Below, one piece after another: positions 42,892 through 51,872 of a stretch of DNA of 64,000 nt. Source of the DNA: UBA7330 sp965228105 (GTDB taxonomy: Bacteria > Bacteroidota > Bacteroidia > Cytophagales > Cyclobacteriaceae); contig CBDDGZ010000002.1 in assembly GCA_965228105.1 (NCBI GenBank), forward strand, positions 1,054,001 through 1,118,000, given 5' to 3'. The notes below the pieces were generated by a model that was not told the DNA's origin, did not search any database, and was given only the letters and a program-made list of their open reading frames with translations. Numbering within the stretch: the stretch's first letter is position 1; every line of letters starts with the position of its first letter. The translations under genes were made by a program, and so were the position numbers.

Positions 42892-44169
42892 ATGATGAAT
42901 GTTTCTAAGAAGCTGACCTTAATCACAAGCCTGATTGTGATAGTAGCTATTCTTTTTGCCAGCTGTGATTCTACACCCAGATATGAGCCAGCGCGTGCTT
43001 ATAAAAGCATTGAGAAAGCCTTAATGACCCAATTTCTGCTGGCTAAGGACAGCTCTGTAATCGAGCTTGAAGAAGGGCATTTTATCTTCAAAAACAGTCT
43101 GATCCTGGATAGCAAGAAGCATATTACCATAAGAGGTAGAGGAATGGATAAAACAGTGCTGTCTTTCATTCTCCAGGAAGAGGGAGCAGAGGGTATTCGA
43201 GTGGCTAATTGTGAAAATATTGTCTTGGAGGATTTTACTATAGAGGATGCTGCAGGGGACAATATAAAAGTGACAGATACAAAGGGGATTACTTTTCGCC
43301 GAATCAAGTCTGCCTGGACAGGGGAGATCAGCGAAGACAATGGGGCATATGCGCTCTACCCGGTGATCTGCTCCGATGTGCTGATCGAGGAATGTGAGGT
43401 GCTGGGGGCCAGCGATGCGGGAGTATATGTAGGTCAATCAGAAAATGTAATCATCAGAAATAACAAGGTCTACTGGAATGTGGCCGGTATCGAAAGTGAG
43501 AATTCGGAAAATGTGGAGATCTATGGAAATAAGTCTTATCACAACACGGGAGGTATCCTGGTATTTGATCTGCCGGGATTGACCCGGAATGGCCGAAACG
43601 TGAAGGTTTATGACAATGAAGTCTACGAAAACAATCTGTTCAACTTTGCCCCAAAGGGAAACATTGTGGCCTCGGTACCTCCTGGTACCGGCATGATCAT
43701 TATGGCGACACGAGATGTGGAGGTCTACAATAACAAGATCAGCAACAACAATACCATTAGCATAGGGATCGTAAGCTATGAGCTGATGGCAGCATTGAGT
43801 GAAGCACCGGATGAAGAGGGCAATACCTCCAGTGCGAAAAGAGTAGAAGAGAATCCCCGAAAGGATGAAAGGTATAACCCCTATCCAGGCAAGGTTTACG
43901 TTCACAATAATGAGTATGCTGGCTATAGTATGATTCCTAATTTGGACAGCGACTTTGCCAAATTGTTTGTGCTGAAGTTTGGGTTGGATAAGCCTCATGT
44001 GGTTTGGGACGGGATCCAAAGCCCTGATTACCTGTTGGCTGGCGGTGAGGTCAATCCAGATTACCGCATCTGCGTACAGGAGGAAGGCATCAAGACGGCA
44101 ATTCTGGATGCTGCCAATATGTTTGAAGGACTGGAAAGCAATCCGGCAAGTCTCAATTGTAGTTTATAA
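42892..44169 (+). CDS. Parallel beta-helix lipoprotein (SO_2929-type partner of a dihaem cytochrome)
   Basis: This 425-residue protein has a lipoprotein signal (LFASC, Cys25). From about 75 to 300 it is built from parallel beta-helix coils: ENIVLEDFTIEDAAGDNIKV, SDVLIEECEVLGASDAGVYV, ENVIIRNNKVYWNVAGIESE and ENVEIYGNKSYHNTGGILVF. These proteins (TIGR03805 type) regularly sit beside dihaem cytochromes of the SO_2930 type, as here (2 bases to the next gene). The pair is believed to act at the cell surface on an unknown substrate. No pectate-lyase catalytic set is evident. Confidence 0.88.
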   Translation: MMNVSKKLTLITSLIVIVAILFASCDSTPRYEPARAYKSIEKALMTQFLLAKDSSVIELEEGHFIFKNSLILDSKKHITIRGRGMDKTVLSFILQEEGAEGIRVANCENIVLEDFTIEDAAGDNIKVTDTKGITFRRIKSAWTGEISEDNGAYALYPVICSDVLIEECEVLGASDAGVYVGQSENVIIRNNKVYWNVAGIESENSENVEIYGNKSYHNTGGILVFDLPGLTRNGRNVKVYDNEVYENNLFNFAPKGNIVASVPPGTGMIIMATRDVEVYNNKISNNNTISIGIVSYELMAALSEAPDEEGNTSSAKRVEENPRKDERYNPYPGKVYVHNNEYAGYSMIPNLDSDFAKLFVLKFGLDKPHVVWDGIQSPDYLLAGGEVNPDYRICVQEEGIKTAILDAANMFEGLESNPASLNCSL

Positions 44170-44171
44170 GT

Positions 44172-45236
44172 ATGAAGGCAAAAGTTTTATTGCTGTTAGT
44201 TCCCTTTGTTCTGGGATGTGAAAAATCGAACAAGGAAAGAAAGATCACCTATGAAGAAGAGGTTTATGACGAAAGTGTCTTCACGGCTTCTCTAGGTTTT
44301 GGGCTGCTGTCTGAATACGGCTTTTTCGAAGGTGAGCTAAGGAACCTGGACCCGGCTAAAAATGTATTTCCATACGAACTCAATTCTCCATTGTTTTCTG
44401 ATTACGCCCTCAAAAAACGGTTCATTTCATTGCCTGAAGGAAGTGAAGTACAATACCATCCTACTGAAGCAATGGATTTCCCTGTTGGCACTACATTGAT
44501 CAAAAATTTCTACTACGACGATGATCAGCTAAGTGGTCAAAAAGGGAGGATCATCGAAACTCGGCTGTTGATCCGGAAAGAGGATGGCTGGCAGGCGCTA
44601 CCTTATGTTTGGAATGAAGAGCAGACGGATGCTAAGCTTGAGATTACAGGCGGAAATCAGGAAGTTGTGTTGAAAGGGAAAAAACCAATCAATTATCTGG
44701 TTCCCAATATAGCGCAGTGCAAAAGCTGCCATGAGCTCAATGGGAAAATAGAACCAATAGGGCCTACTACGCGTCAACTCAACCGAGACCTGGAGTTTCG
44801 AGGAAAGACTTACAATCAGCTGACCAATCTGGCTGAAGCTGGTTTTCTGAAGGGATTGCCTGCATCTGGAATTCCGAAACTGGCCAGATATGAACATCCT
44901 GAGTCAGGTACCCTGGATAAAAGAGCTCGTGCATACCTTGAAGTGAACTGTGCCCATTGTCACCGGTTGGAGGGGCCTGCCAAGAATTCAGGGTTATATC
45001 TCCTGGCCAGCAACGACAATTCAGAGCAGGTGGGCATCATGAAGTCTCCTGTTGCAGCTGGAAAAGGTTCCGGTAATCTGAAATATGACATTGTGCCTGG
45101 CCAACCCGATAAGTCCATCCTGGTCCGCCGAATGAATTCCACTCAACCCGAGGTGATGATGCCTGAGCTGGGCAGGAAGCTGATACATACGGAAGGAGTG
45201 GAGTTAATTAAGGAGTGGATAGAGGGGATGAATTAA
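44172..45236 (+). CDS. SO_2930-type dihaem c-type cytochrome lipoprotein
   Basis: This 354-residue protein has lipobox VLGC (Cys16) and two haem sites, CKSCH (183-187) and CAHCH (260-264). Typical text of the family is PYELNSPLFSDYALKKRFIS and MDFPVGTTLIKNFYY in the front, and LVRRMNSTQPEVMMPELGR near the end, with probable Met ligand. It follows the beta-helix gene by 2 bases, the conserved gene pair for this family (TIGR03806). It probably carries electrons in the periplasm. The stop is followed by the RAYT region. Confidence 0.92.
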   Translation: MKAKVLLLLVPFVLGCEKSNKERKITYEEEVYDESVFTASLGFGLLSEYGFFEGELRNLDPAKNVFPYELNSPLFSDYALKKRFISLPEGSEVQYHPTEAMDFPVGTTLIKNFYYDDDQLSGQKGRIIETRLLIRKEDGWQALPYVWNEEQTDAKLEITGGNQEVVLKGKKPINYLVPNIAQCKSCHELNGKIEPIGPTTRQLNRDLEFRGKTYNQLTNLAEAGFLKGLPASGIPKLARYEHPESGTLDKRARAYLEVNCAHCHRLEGPAKNSGLYLLASNDNSEQVGIMKSPVAAGKGSGNLKYDIVPGQPDKSILVRRMNSTQPEVMMPELGRKLIHTEGVELIKEWIEGMN

Positions 45237-45283
45237 GACAAACAGGTAATTCCTCAGTTTATGCCTACTGAAAGCACTTTTCC

Positions 45284-45307
45284 CTGGTTCGTGTCCTCAC
45301 GAACCGG
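45284..45307 (-). repeat. RAYT-associated hairpin 1 (upstream, minus direction)
   Basis: GGTTCGTG (45286-45293), TCCT, CACGAACC (45298-45305) form an 8-bp perfect stem. On the minus strand it reads GGTTCGTGAGGACACGAACC, identical in stem and loop to the internal hairpin at 45652 but pointing the other way. Confidence 0.85.
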
Positions 45308-45348
45308 AAAACTTTGATACGAGCCACGAGTGAACCTATTATAAAGCA

Positions 45349-46050
45349 ATGATTAAACTCGAAGGAAATAGAAAATCAAATATTGAATTGGGTAAAATCT
45401 ATTTTTGGACGGCTACAATTAATAAGTGGAAATGGTTATTGAATGAAAACTCATATAAAGATGTTATCATCAATTCACTTGACCATTTAAGTCAGAGAAA
45501 TTTAATTGATGTTTTTGGCTTTGTAATCATGCCAAATCATATACATTTAATTTGGCGTTTAAATGCGTTAAATGGAAAAGAAAAGCCACACTCATCTTTT
45601 CTAAAATACACATCACACCAATTCAAAAGTAAGCTTATTAAGCACGAGAAAATGGTTCGTGAGGACACGAACCATGGGAGAGTTGAGGAGCCAGGGTCAA
45701 CTAATCCCAGTTTAAGCCAACCTCCTCAAAATCCCCGTCTCGGGCCCTCTCAAACTGAAAAACTGTCTTCACAAATCGGAAAACTTAATTCAACTACATA
45801 TGAACTTGAAAGTTATCTGGTCAATGCAAGCAACAAAACCTATGAATTTTGGAAACGAGATTCGTTAGCAGTTGAATTGAACAATATGGAGGTCGCATAT
45901 CAAAAGCTGGATTACATACATTTAAATCCCACGATTAAAGAATGGTTTTTATCTAATAATCCGGGAGATTACAGATATTCCTCATATAATTTTTATGAGA
46001 CTGGTAATAGCGAGTTTCGGTTTCTTAAGCATTTGGGAGAAGAGTTTTAA
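45349..46050 (+). CDS. REP-associated tyrosine transposase (RAYT, Y1/IS200-like HUH family) carrying an internal REP hairpin
   Basis: This 233-residue protein has the HUH motif at 64-66 (MPNHIHLIW) and the Tyr region YQKLDYIHLNP (184-194), ending with YRYSSYNFYE, as in RAYT proteins. RAYTs nick and join single-stranded DNA at REP hairpins. Between residues 101 and about 148 it carries a polar, Pro/Ser-rich insert (MVREDTNHGRVEEPGS and on) that normal family members lack. The insert's DNA begins with a perfect 10-bp hairpin identical in core to the flanking ones. The frame stays open, so the protein may still be active. The gene is A/T-richer than neighbours. Confidence 0.9.
   Translation: MIKLEGNRKSNIELGKIYFWTATINKWKWLLNENSYKDVIINSLDHLSQRNLIDVFGFVIMPNHIHLIWRLNALNGKEKPHSSFLKYTSHQFKSKLIKHEKMVREDTNHGRVEEPGSTNPSLSQPPQNPRLGPSQTEKLSSQIGKLNSTTYELESYLVNASNKTYEFWKRDSLAVELNNMEVAYQKLDYIHLNPTIKEWFLSNNPGDYRYSSYNFYETGNSEFRFLKHLGEEF
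45652..45675 (+). repeat. RAYT-associated hairpin 2 (inside the transposase gene)
   Basis: ATGGTTCGTG (45652-45661), AGGA, CACGAACCAT (45666-45675) form a 10-bp perfect stem, followed by GGGAGAG. It is read in frame as MVREDTNH (residues 102-109 of the transposase). Confidence 0.9.
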
Positions 46051-46081
46051 TTTGTAGGGGATCACACAGGTGATTTTGGCA

Positions 46082-46105
46082 ATGGTTCGTTGGAACGCGA
46101 ACCAT
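46082..46105 (+). repeat. RAYT-associated hairpin 3 (downstream, plus direction)
   Basis: ATGGTTCG (46082-46089), TTGGAACG, CGAACCAT (46098-46105) form an 8-bp perfect stem, followed by GGGTGG. The apex has changed relative to the other two. A short piece GACTCACAGACC at about 46115 recalls hairpin 1 of the other dispersed repeat. Confidence 0.8.
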
Positions 46106-46179
46106 GGGTGGTAGTGACTCACAGACCTTCGGGCAGATGTAAGTGGACTAATTAGTAAATGGGGTCTGGACTCATGCCC

Positions 46180-47151
46180 TTACATCACAAGCACCACATT
46201 CCCTCTTTTATGTCCCTGATCTACATACCTGTGGGCATCAGCGGTTTCTTCCAGGCGGAACGTTCTGTCAATAATTACATTTAGTTTTCCCTGGTTGATC
46301 AGGGAGCTGATGAAGCCGATGTTTTCCAGCTTTTCTTCTGTTTTCAACATACCTGTAGCCGCAAACATGGCCCGCTTTTTTCCAGAGAGTGAGGTGAAAA
46401 ACATATCCATGAGCAATCCAAAATTCAAAACTGGTGATAAGTAGAGACCGAAGGGCATAAGCACTGATTTGCATTTTTTGAATGATTGCTTTCCAACCGT
46501 ATCGAAAATGATGTCATATCTTGTATTGCTCTTGGTGAAATCTGTTTGTGTGTAGTCAATCACTTCGTCAGCACCCAGCGATTTCACCATCTCCTGGTTA
46601 GTAGGCCCGCAAACTCCCGTGACATGTGCTCCGAAGAATTTTGCTAGTTGGACAGCTGCGGTCCCTATACCTCCGGAAGCCCCATTGATCAGTACTTTTT
46701 GACCTCTTTGGACTTTTGCGATGCTTTGAAGAAAGGGCAGAGCCGTAGTAGAGCCATCTAGGATTGCAGTTGCTTCTTCGAATGAAATGTTTTTAGGTTT
46801 TCTGATTAGAATATCACCTTTTTTGATCACAACATACTCGGCATAGCAGCCCATGCGGATGTCGGTTGAGCCGAAAACTTTGTCACCAATACTGAAGTCT
46901 GAAACATTTTTCCCGGTAGCTTCCACCACACCCGCAAGGTCGGTCCCTGAGATCGTATTTTTCGGTTTGGTAAACCCTAAAAACAACCTGCCTATGAGCG
47001 GGAATCCGGTTCTCATCATACAGTGTGCCCTGGTTACGGATGCAGCATGGATTTTCACCAGCACTTCATCATCTCCGGGCGTGGGTTTTTCAACCTCTTG
47101 AAATTTGAGTACATCGGGTGATCCGTATTTTGTAGAAACGATGGCTTTCAT
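46180..47151 (-). CDS. NAD(P)-dependent quinone oxidoreductase-like (zinc-free MDR family)
   Basis: ATGs lie at 47199 and 47151. The family consensus begins at the second (MKAIVSTKYGSPDVLKFQEV), giving 323 residues. The catalytic-fold text is HAASVTRAHCM, GTDLAGVVEATG, GDKVFGS, and the NAD(P)-binding stretch GQKVLINGASGGIGTAAVQL (GxGxxG-like). The Cys and His pattern for a structural zinc is absent. It reduces quinones or enals with NADPH in family members; the substrate here is unknown. It lies downstream of the cyclase-type regulator on the same strand, about 100 bases away, and may be its target (inference). Confidence 0.88.
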   Translation of the reverse strand: MKAIVSTKYGSPDVLKFQEVEKPTPGDDEVLVKIHAASVTRAHCMMRTGFPLIGRLFLGFTKPKNTISGTDLAGVVEATGKNVSDFSIGDKVFGSTDIRMGCYAEYVVIKKGDILIRKPKNISFEEATAILDGSTTALPFLQSIAKVQRGQKVLINGASGGIGTAAVQLAKFFGAHVTGVCGPTNQEMVKSLGADEVIDYTQTDFTKSNTRYDIIFDTVGKQSFKKCKSVLMPFGLYLSPVLNFGLLMDMFFTSLSGKKRAMFAATGMLKTEEKLENIGFISSLINQGKLNVIIDRTFRLEETADAHRYVDQGHKRGNVVLVM

Positions 47152-47254
47152 GGATTGTGTTTCTTTTGTGATCATGATTATTTCTTTTTTAAGTTTCATG
47201 ATCCAAAAGTAGAAGTGCAGTATACCGCAATCGTTCGGGTTTTTAAATCCGAAC

Positions 47255-49588
47255 TTATTTCTGCGTGATGGTCTTCATGTAGGCCTTTGGCGTCTGTCCC
47301 GTCACTTTCTTGAAGTACGTGTTAAACACGGTCTTGGAGTTGAAGCCGCTGTCATAGGCAATCGCCAGAAGGGTAAGGTGGCTGTTTTTGGGGTCTGCGA
47401 CTTTTTCCTTAAATGTTTCTAGCCTGTAAGCATTGATGAATTCAGAGAAATTCTGGTTAAAGCCTTCATTGAGCAATTGTGAGAATTGGTTTGCTGGAAC
47501 CTCCATCTGGACGGCAAGATCCCTAAGTGTTAGGTTTGGGTTCAGATGGGGCTGTTTGGTGATCATGAGGTCTCTCAACTGATCATGGTACTGGCTGAGC
47601 AATTCCGGGTTAAGGAGCGATTTTTTGTATTTCCTTGTGTGTTCTTGAGTCGATTGGTTTTTACCAAACACTTGCTCCATGAGTTCCCTGAATCGGGACA
47701 CCTCATGGAGAGGTTTGAGCATTGGTTCCACATTGAGATAAACTATGAGAGGTAGATGATACTCCATTCCTTTCTCTACCATTCGAACCGCCTCATCATA
47801 TTTTTTCTCCAGGGTATAGCAGAGGACCAACAGGTTGATGGCACGTTCCATAGATTCGGATTCCAGATAGGTCTTGATTTTTCCAATCCCCAGTGCCACC
47901 TCTTTTTTATTTCCTAAGGCAGCATTTGCAATAACAGTTCCGCCTATTGCGTACAATTCATCCGTTCCTTGAGGGAGATTTTGGAAATATTCCAATGCTT
48001 CCCCTGCTTTCCCCATTTGGATCAATGCCTGTCCAAGGTAAAAAAGGGAGACATGTGAACCTTCCTTCAACGCAATGGATTTCCTAAAATACACTAATGA
48101 CTCTTCATACTTTTCCTCCAGGTAAAGTGTATAGCCTTTGAGGTGGTGTGTGATCTCTGAGAGGGGATCGATCTCGAGGGCTGTATCTATGTAGTGATGT
48201 GCTGCTTTCAGCTTCCCCTCTGCCGTAAGCATCGAAGTCATTGTCTGATATGCGTCGACTACCGGGCGTATCTCTAAAGTTTTGTTGACATAAGCATATG
48301 CTGCAGGAAGATCCCAATCCTGGAAAAAGGAGATCCAGGACTGCTGGAGTAAACACTCAGGGTGGTCTTTGTCCAATTCAATGGCTTTGTCGAGATAGGG
48401 TTTACCCTTCAGCCAGGCTTCACCTGCAGGCATAAATCCCAGTGCACCTATAAGCGTATAAGCCATGCTCACACCAAGAAATGCAACCGTAAAGTCTTTG
48501 TGCTGATCTGTAATCTGAAGGAGTGTAGAAAGCCCCTCTTCAAGATCAGGCTTGTTCATTTTTAATATCTGGTATCTGCTTTGTAAATAGCGTTTATAGA
48601 TTGATGGGGGTACTCCTGGAGCTTCCACCAGTTGATCGCTTATCTCAAAGTGTCCTGTGTGCTCTCTAAGCTTGTCGGCTATGAGCAGGCTGATCTCATC
48701 CTGCACAGCAAAAATATCATCAAAGGACCGGTCAAATGTCTCGGTCCAGAAATGTTCGTCATTTTCGACATTCACCAATTGGGCTGATATCCTCATTTTA
48801 TTACCTGCAAGTCTCACACTGCCCTGAAGAAGAATTGAAGCCCCTAGCTGCTGTCCGATCTCCTGGATGGGTATCGTCTTGTTCTTGAAGAAAAATGATG
48901 AAGTTCTGGAAGTGACTTTTAGCTCTTTGATCCCGGTTAGTGCATTGATAATCTCCTCTGTCATGCCATCGCTAAAGAACTCATTGTCTTTGTTGGCGCT
49001 CATATTCACGAAAGGAAGCACCGCAACACTCGTGGCTGCATTACTTTTTTGGCCTTGCAACTCATCGGTTTTGGGAACATAGATTCCGGGATGATTCACA
49101 GCAAAGACCTCCATGGGTTGTGTAATGTTTTTGAAGTTAAACTTACCCATGGAAAGGGTTTTGATCTGATGGTTCTTCAGTTCCGAATGGATTTTTTCAG
49201 AAATAAGCACCGATCCTGTCACCCCGATGTGTTCGATTCTGGCGGTCACGTTTACACTGTCACCATAGACCTCCGAGCCTGTATGGACGATGTCGCCCAG
49301 GTGCAGCCCAACGCGAAGGGGTACGATTGGATTTCCCGAGGATAGTTCAACCTGAATTGCAGTTGCACACTTTACCGCTTCTACTGCACTCCCGAAAATA
49401 CTCAGTGTTCCATCACCATAATACTGGATGATCTCACCGTGAAATTCCTTGTGTTTGCTTTCAAAAGTCTCCCTGTGCCGTTTTCGTGTGGCAGCTGCGG
49501 TGACCTCATCTTTTTGCATCAATGCAGAATAACCAACGATATCGGTGAACATAATAGCAGCCAGTCTGCGCGCAGGTGATTTAGTCAT
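47255..49588 (-). CDS. Class III adenylate/guanylate cyclase fused to TolB-like, TPR and AraC-type domains
   Basis: The 777-residue protein has an intact class III cyclase domain (about 5-165): metal Asp16 in FTDIVGYS, Asp59 in YYGDG, and the transition-state pair Asn113 and Arg117 in GDSVNVTARIEH. The residues that separate ATP from GTP use cannot be judged with certainty. Next come a TolB/FlgO-like segment (SVAVLPFVNMSANKDNEFFS), TPR-like helices (about 330-610), and an AraC-type double helix-turn-helix (about 665-777: LTLRDLAVQMEVPANQFSQL; LLAIAYDSGFNSKTVFNTYF). It thus joins nucleotide synthesis to DNA binding in one chain. It is a longer paralogue of the regulator at 18.8-20.6 kb. Confidence 0.92.
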   Translation of the reverse strand: MTKSPARRLAAIMFTDIVGYSALMQKDEVTAAATRKRHRETFESKHKEFHGEIIQYYGDGTLSIFGSAVEAVKCATAIQVELSSGNPIVPLRVGLHLGDIVHTGSEVYGDSVNVTARIEHIGVTGSVLISEKIHSELKNHQIKTLSMGKFNFKNITQPMEVFAVNHPGIYVPKTDELQGQKSNAATSVAVLPFVNMSANKDNEFFSDGMTEEIINALTGIKELKVTSRTSSFFFKNKTIPIQEIGQQLGASILLQGSVRLAGNKMRISAQLVNVENDEHFWTETFDRSFDDIFAVQDEISLLIADKLREHTGHFEISDQLVEAPGVPPSIYKRYLQSRYQILKMNKPDLEEGLSTLLQITDQHKDFTVAFLGVSMAYTLIGALGFMPAGEAWLKGKPYLDKAIELDKDHPECLLQQSWISFFQDWDLPAAYAYVNKTLEIRPVVDAYQTMTSMLTAEGKLKAAHHYIDTALEIDPLSEITHHLKGYTLYLEEKYEESLVYFRKSIALKEGSHVSLFYLGQALIQMGKAGEALEYFQNLPQGTDELYAIGGTVIANAALGNKKEVALGIGKIKTYLESESMERAINLLVLCYTLEKKYDEAVRMVEKGMEYHLPLIVYLNVEPMLKPLHEVSRFRELMEQVFGKNQSTQEHTRKYKKSLLNPELLSQYHDQLRDLMITKQPHLNPNLTLRDLAVQMEVPANQFSQLLNEGFNQNFSEFINAYRLETFKEKVADPKNSHLTLLAIAYDSGFNSKTVFNTYFKKVTGQTPKAYMKTITQK

Positions 49589-49653
49589 TAGATAGAGAAA
49601 AGGTCGGTTAGGGGCTACTAAAATAGTTGTTTTTACACTAAACCTGATCTGGA

Positions 49654-50235
49654 CTAGCTGGCATTTTCAATGGAAATACTATATCTATCCAATAATCCGG
49701 CAACTCCGGATAAAGAAAATTTAGCGCCTTTAATGCGATTGACTTCCGGGTTGATGCTGTAGTTAATGGAGTTTCTTAAATCAGCCTGCTCGAGGTTGGT
49801 ACGTTCAAAGGTGGCATTGAGGAGGTTGCAATCTGTAATTTTGGCTTGTTTCAGATCTGTTTCGGTGAAGTCGACACCCTCCAACTGGCATTGGGTAAAC
49901 GGTGTTTTTGGGAGCTTCATCTGGTAAAAGGTAGAATGATTGATCACACATTGATCGAATGCTACAGAGAAGCCAAACGCATTACACCGCTCAAATTGTA
50001 GACCAAGTAACTTACAGTTTTTGAAAATAGCATCCTGGAAAGCTGCATTGTTGATCGCGGCATTACTAAAATCACATTCAACGAATTCGCACTCCAGGAA
50101 CTTGACATCTTTCAGGTCCACTCCATTAAAGTTACAGTTGATGAACGTACAGCATTCATATTCACCCTTGTCAAATGGGGTTTCGTTAAAATTGATCTGT
50201 TTGAATTGCTCGTCTGCTACGTAGTTTGAATCCAT
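49654..50235 (-). CDS. Pentapeptide-repeat protein
   Basis: This 193-residue protein is made of A(D/N)LxX-type five-residue repeats: FINCNFNGVDLKDVKFLECE, FVECDFSNAAINNAAFQDAI, CQLEGVDFTETDLKQAKITD, and NATFERTNLEQADLRNSINY. They stack into a right-handed quadrilateral helix. Length and lack of other domains resemble Qnr- and McbG-like gyrase-protecting proteins, but most family members have no known role, and the C-terminal dimer helix of Qnr is not clear here. There is no signal peptide, so it should be cytosolic. Confidence 0.88.
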   Translation of the reverse strand: MDSNYVADEQFKQINFNETPFDKGEYECCTFINCNFNGVDLKDVKFLECEFVECDFSNAAINNAAFQDAIFKNCKLLGLQFERCNAFGFSVAFDQCVINHSTFYQMKLPKTPFTQCQLEGVDFTETDLKQAKITDCNLLNATFERTNLEQADLRNSINYSINPEVNRIKGAKFSLSGVAGLLDRYSISIENAS

Positions 50236-50268
50236 CTGTGGCCAAATTAAATTTTCCCGGAAAAGAAA

Positions 50269-51192
50269 TCAATCAACATAAACCGGTTCAATGTCAAAAA
50301 TATTGTTCCGATTCATATCCATGCTGATTTTCACATAGTTTACATCCGCGGACCCGAAGACCATCAAAGCTGTAAAATTCGTCAGCAGTTTGCCATCCAG
50401 GTACAATGGTTGCGAAATCAGAAAACGGTGTGAATCTCCGTAGATTCCAAGAACAGGTTTTTTGAAATCCCTGATTAAAGGCTTCAACTCGGCCAGAATT
50501 TTTGTGTACCCCGGATCATTTTGACTGCTGAACATGTTGGCATGAAAAGCGATTACAATTCCTTTGGAATTATCTTCCTTTGCTTTTTGAAAGATCCTTT
50601 TGATCCAGTCAATGGCAGCTGATTCTCGCTCTATAAATTCAGTATTGTCTCCTTCTTCCTGGTAGTTGTTGCTCGAACCACAGATATGTACTGCTGAGAT
50701 TAAAAGGTCTTTATGCTTCCACATCACATTCTCCACGTATTTTTCATAGGGAGAGAGGGTACTTTGGCTGATCAGATCAATTGAATGCTTCCCAAAACTC
50801 TTTGATGGATTTTTGAACATGGTCTTTCTCAGGATATCCAGTCTTTCAATTGGCTCATATTCGCCGCAAGCCTCGCGGTCACAGTCCGTCCACTCATTAT
50901 CTCCGGGTGTATAGATCAGGGGGTTATTGAATCCATTAAAATGATTAAGCGTCTTCTGATAGAATTCATTAGAACATAGAGTGCTACCTGATTTTGTATC
51001 CCCAACATGAATAGTAAAATCCGGATCAGTTTCATTGATGTCTTTTACCAATCGGTTATATCTGGGAATGGAGGCTTCATCATAGGGCATATCGCCGAAT
51101 GCATAAAAATAGGTCGGCTCATAAGATTTCTGAGCGATTGCCGAACCGGCCATCAACATCATACATAACAGAAGAAGGTGAACTTTTTTCAT
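50269..51192 (-). CDS. Secreted calcineurin-like phosphoesterase-fold protein
   Basis: This 307-residue protein has a Sec signal ending AIAQ (about residue 21). Metallophosphoesterase-type motifs are FYAFGDMPYDE (D-x-P rather than DxH), HVGDTKSG (GDxx), YTPGDNEWTDC (GDNE in place of GNHE), AFHANMF, and YGDSHRF (GDSH in place of GHxH). The core blocks are present in order but several metal-binding residues differ from the standard, so activity or metal use may be altered. The substrate is unknown. It lies upstream of the pentapeptide gene, same strand. Confidence 0.78.
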   Translation of the reverse strand: MKKVHLLLLCMMLMAGSAIAQKSYEPTYFYAFGDMPYDEASIPRYNRLVKDINETDPDFTIHVGDTKSGSTLCSNEFYQKTLNHFNGFNNPLIYTPGDNEWTDCDREACGEYEPIERLDILRKTMFKNPSKSFGKHSIDLISQSTLSPYEKYVENVMWKHKDLLISAVHICGSSNNYQEEGDNTEFIERESAAIDWIKRIFQKAKEDNSKGIVIAFHANMFSSQNDPGYTKILAELKPLIRDFKKPVLGIYGDSHRFLISQPLYLDGKLLTNFTALMVFGSADVNYVKISMDMNRNNIFDIEPVYVD

Positions 51193-51246
51193 TGGTCAAA
51201 CATGTTGAATTATCCTGTTTAATTCAAAGGAAGAGGTATTATCTTT

Positions 51247-51795
51247 TTATTGTGACTTTACCTTGAGCCATTCTTCCCTGGTGATCCTGAAAATATCCAC
51301 CGGCATCTTTTTATACGTTGTCCGCTTCCATTTCGCCATTCCGTTTCTCAAGGCTACCTGGGCGGACTTGGTATTGTCAATATGAATGATTGATATGATA
51401 TGGTCGGAATAGTTATTTTCAAAACCATGATCGCGGCATTTTTGAGCAGCCTCGGTTGCATAACCCTTGCCCTGGTATTGTGGAAGGATGGAATAACCAA
51501 CCTCTAATTCCTTGATTTCATCTACGTCCTGGATAAGCAAACCACATTGCCCAACCATCTTATTTAAAGTTTTGTCAATCAGTACATTCATTCCACCCAG
51601 GTCTTTTTTATACCTGTTGTCACAGATATCAAACCAGCGTTGGCATTGTTCTTCCGGAGTGATGAGGTCGGCCATCCCAAGGAAGTCTCCGGCGTTACTG
51701 TCCCTGAACAGGCTGATCCAGGTGTCGAAGTCATCAGGTTGAACCAATCGGAATTTAAGTCTTTTAGTCTCTTGACCGTCGAGGAGGTATTTCAC
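51247..51795 (-). CDS. GNAT-family N-acetyltransferase (RimJ/RimL-like)
   Basis: This 182-residue protein starts at a GTG (51795); a TAA two codons upstream and no other start nearby support it. The GNAT pattern is TKRLKFRLVQPDDFDTWISL at the front, LGGMNVLIDKTLNKMVGQCG, VGYSILPQYQGKGYATEAAQ (the Q/RxxGxA acetyl-CoA loop) and a late IHIDNTKSAQVALRNGM helix. RimJ/RimL-type enzymes acetylate N-termini of ribosomal proteins or small molecules; the target is not known here. It is a stand-alone gene, upstream of the phosphoesterase gene by 55 bases. Confidence 0.9.
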   Translation of the reverse strand: MKYLLDGQETKRLKFRLVQPDDFDTWISLFRDSNAGDFLGMADLITPEEQCQRWFDICDNRYKKDLGGMNVLIDKTLNKMVGQCGLLIQDVDEIKELEVGYSILPQYQGKGYATEAAQKCRDHGFENNYSDHIISIIHIDNTKSAQVALRNGMAKWKRTTYKKMPVDIFRITREEWLKVKSQ

Positions 51796-51872
51796 AGGTT
51801 ATGATTTATGTGCAAACAAATAAACTCAAAATTGATAGGAATAGTCTTAATCCGCATCCTTATGATGGAACA

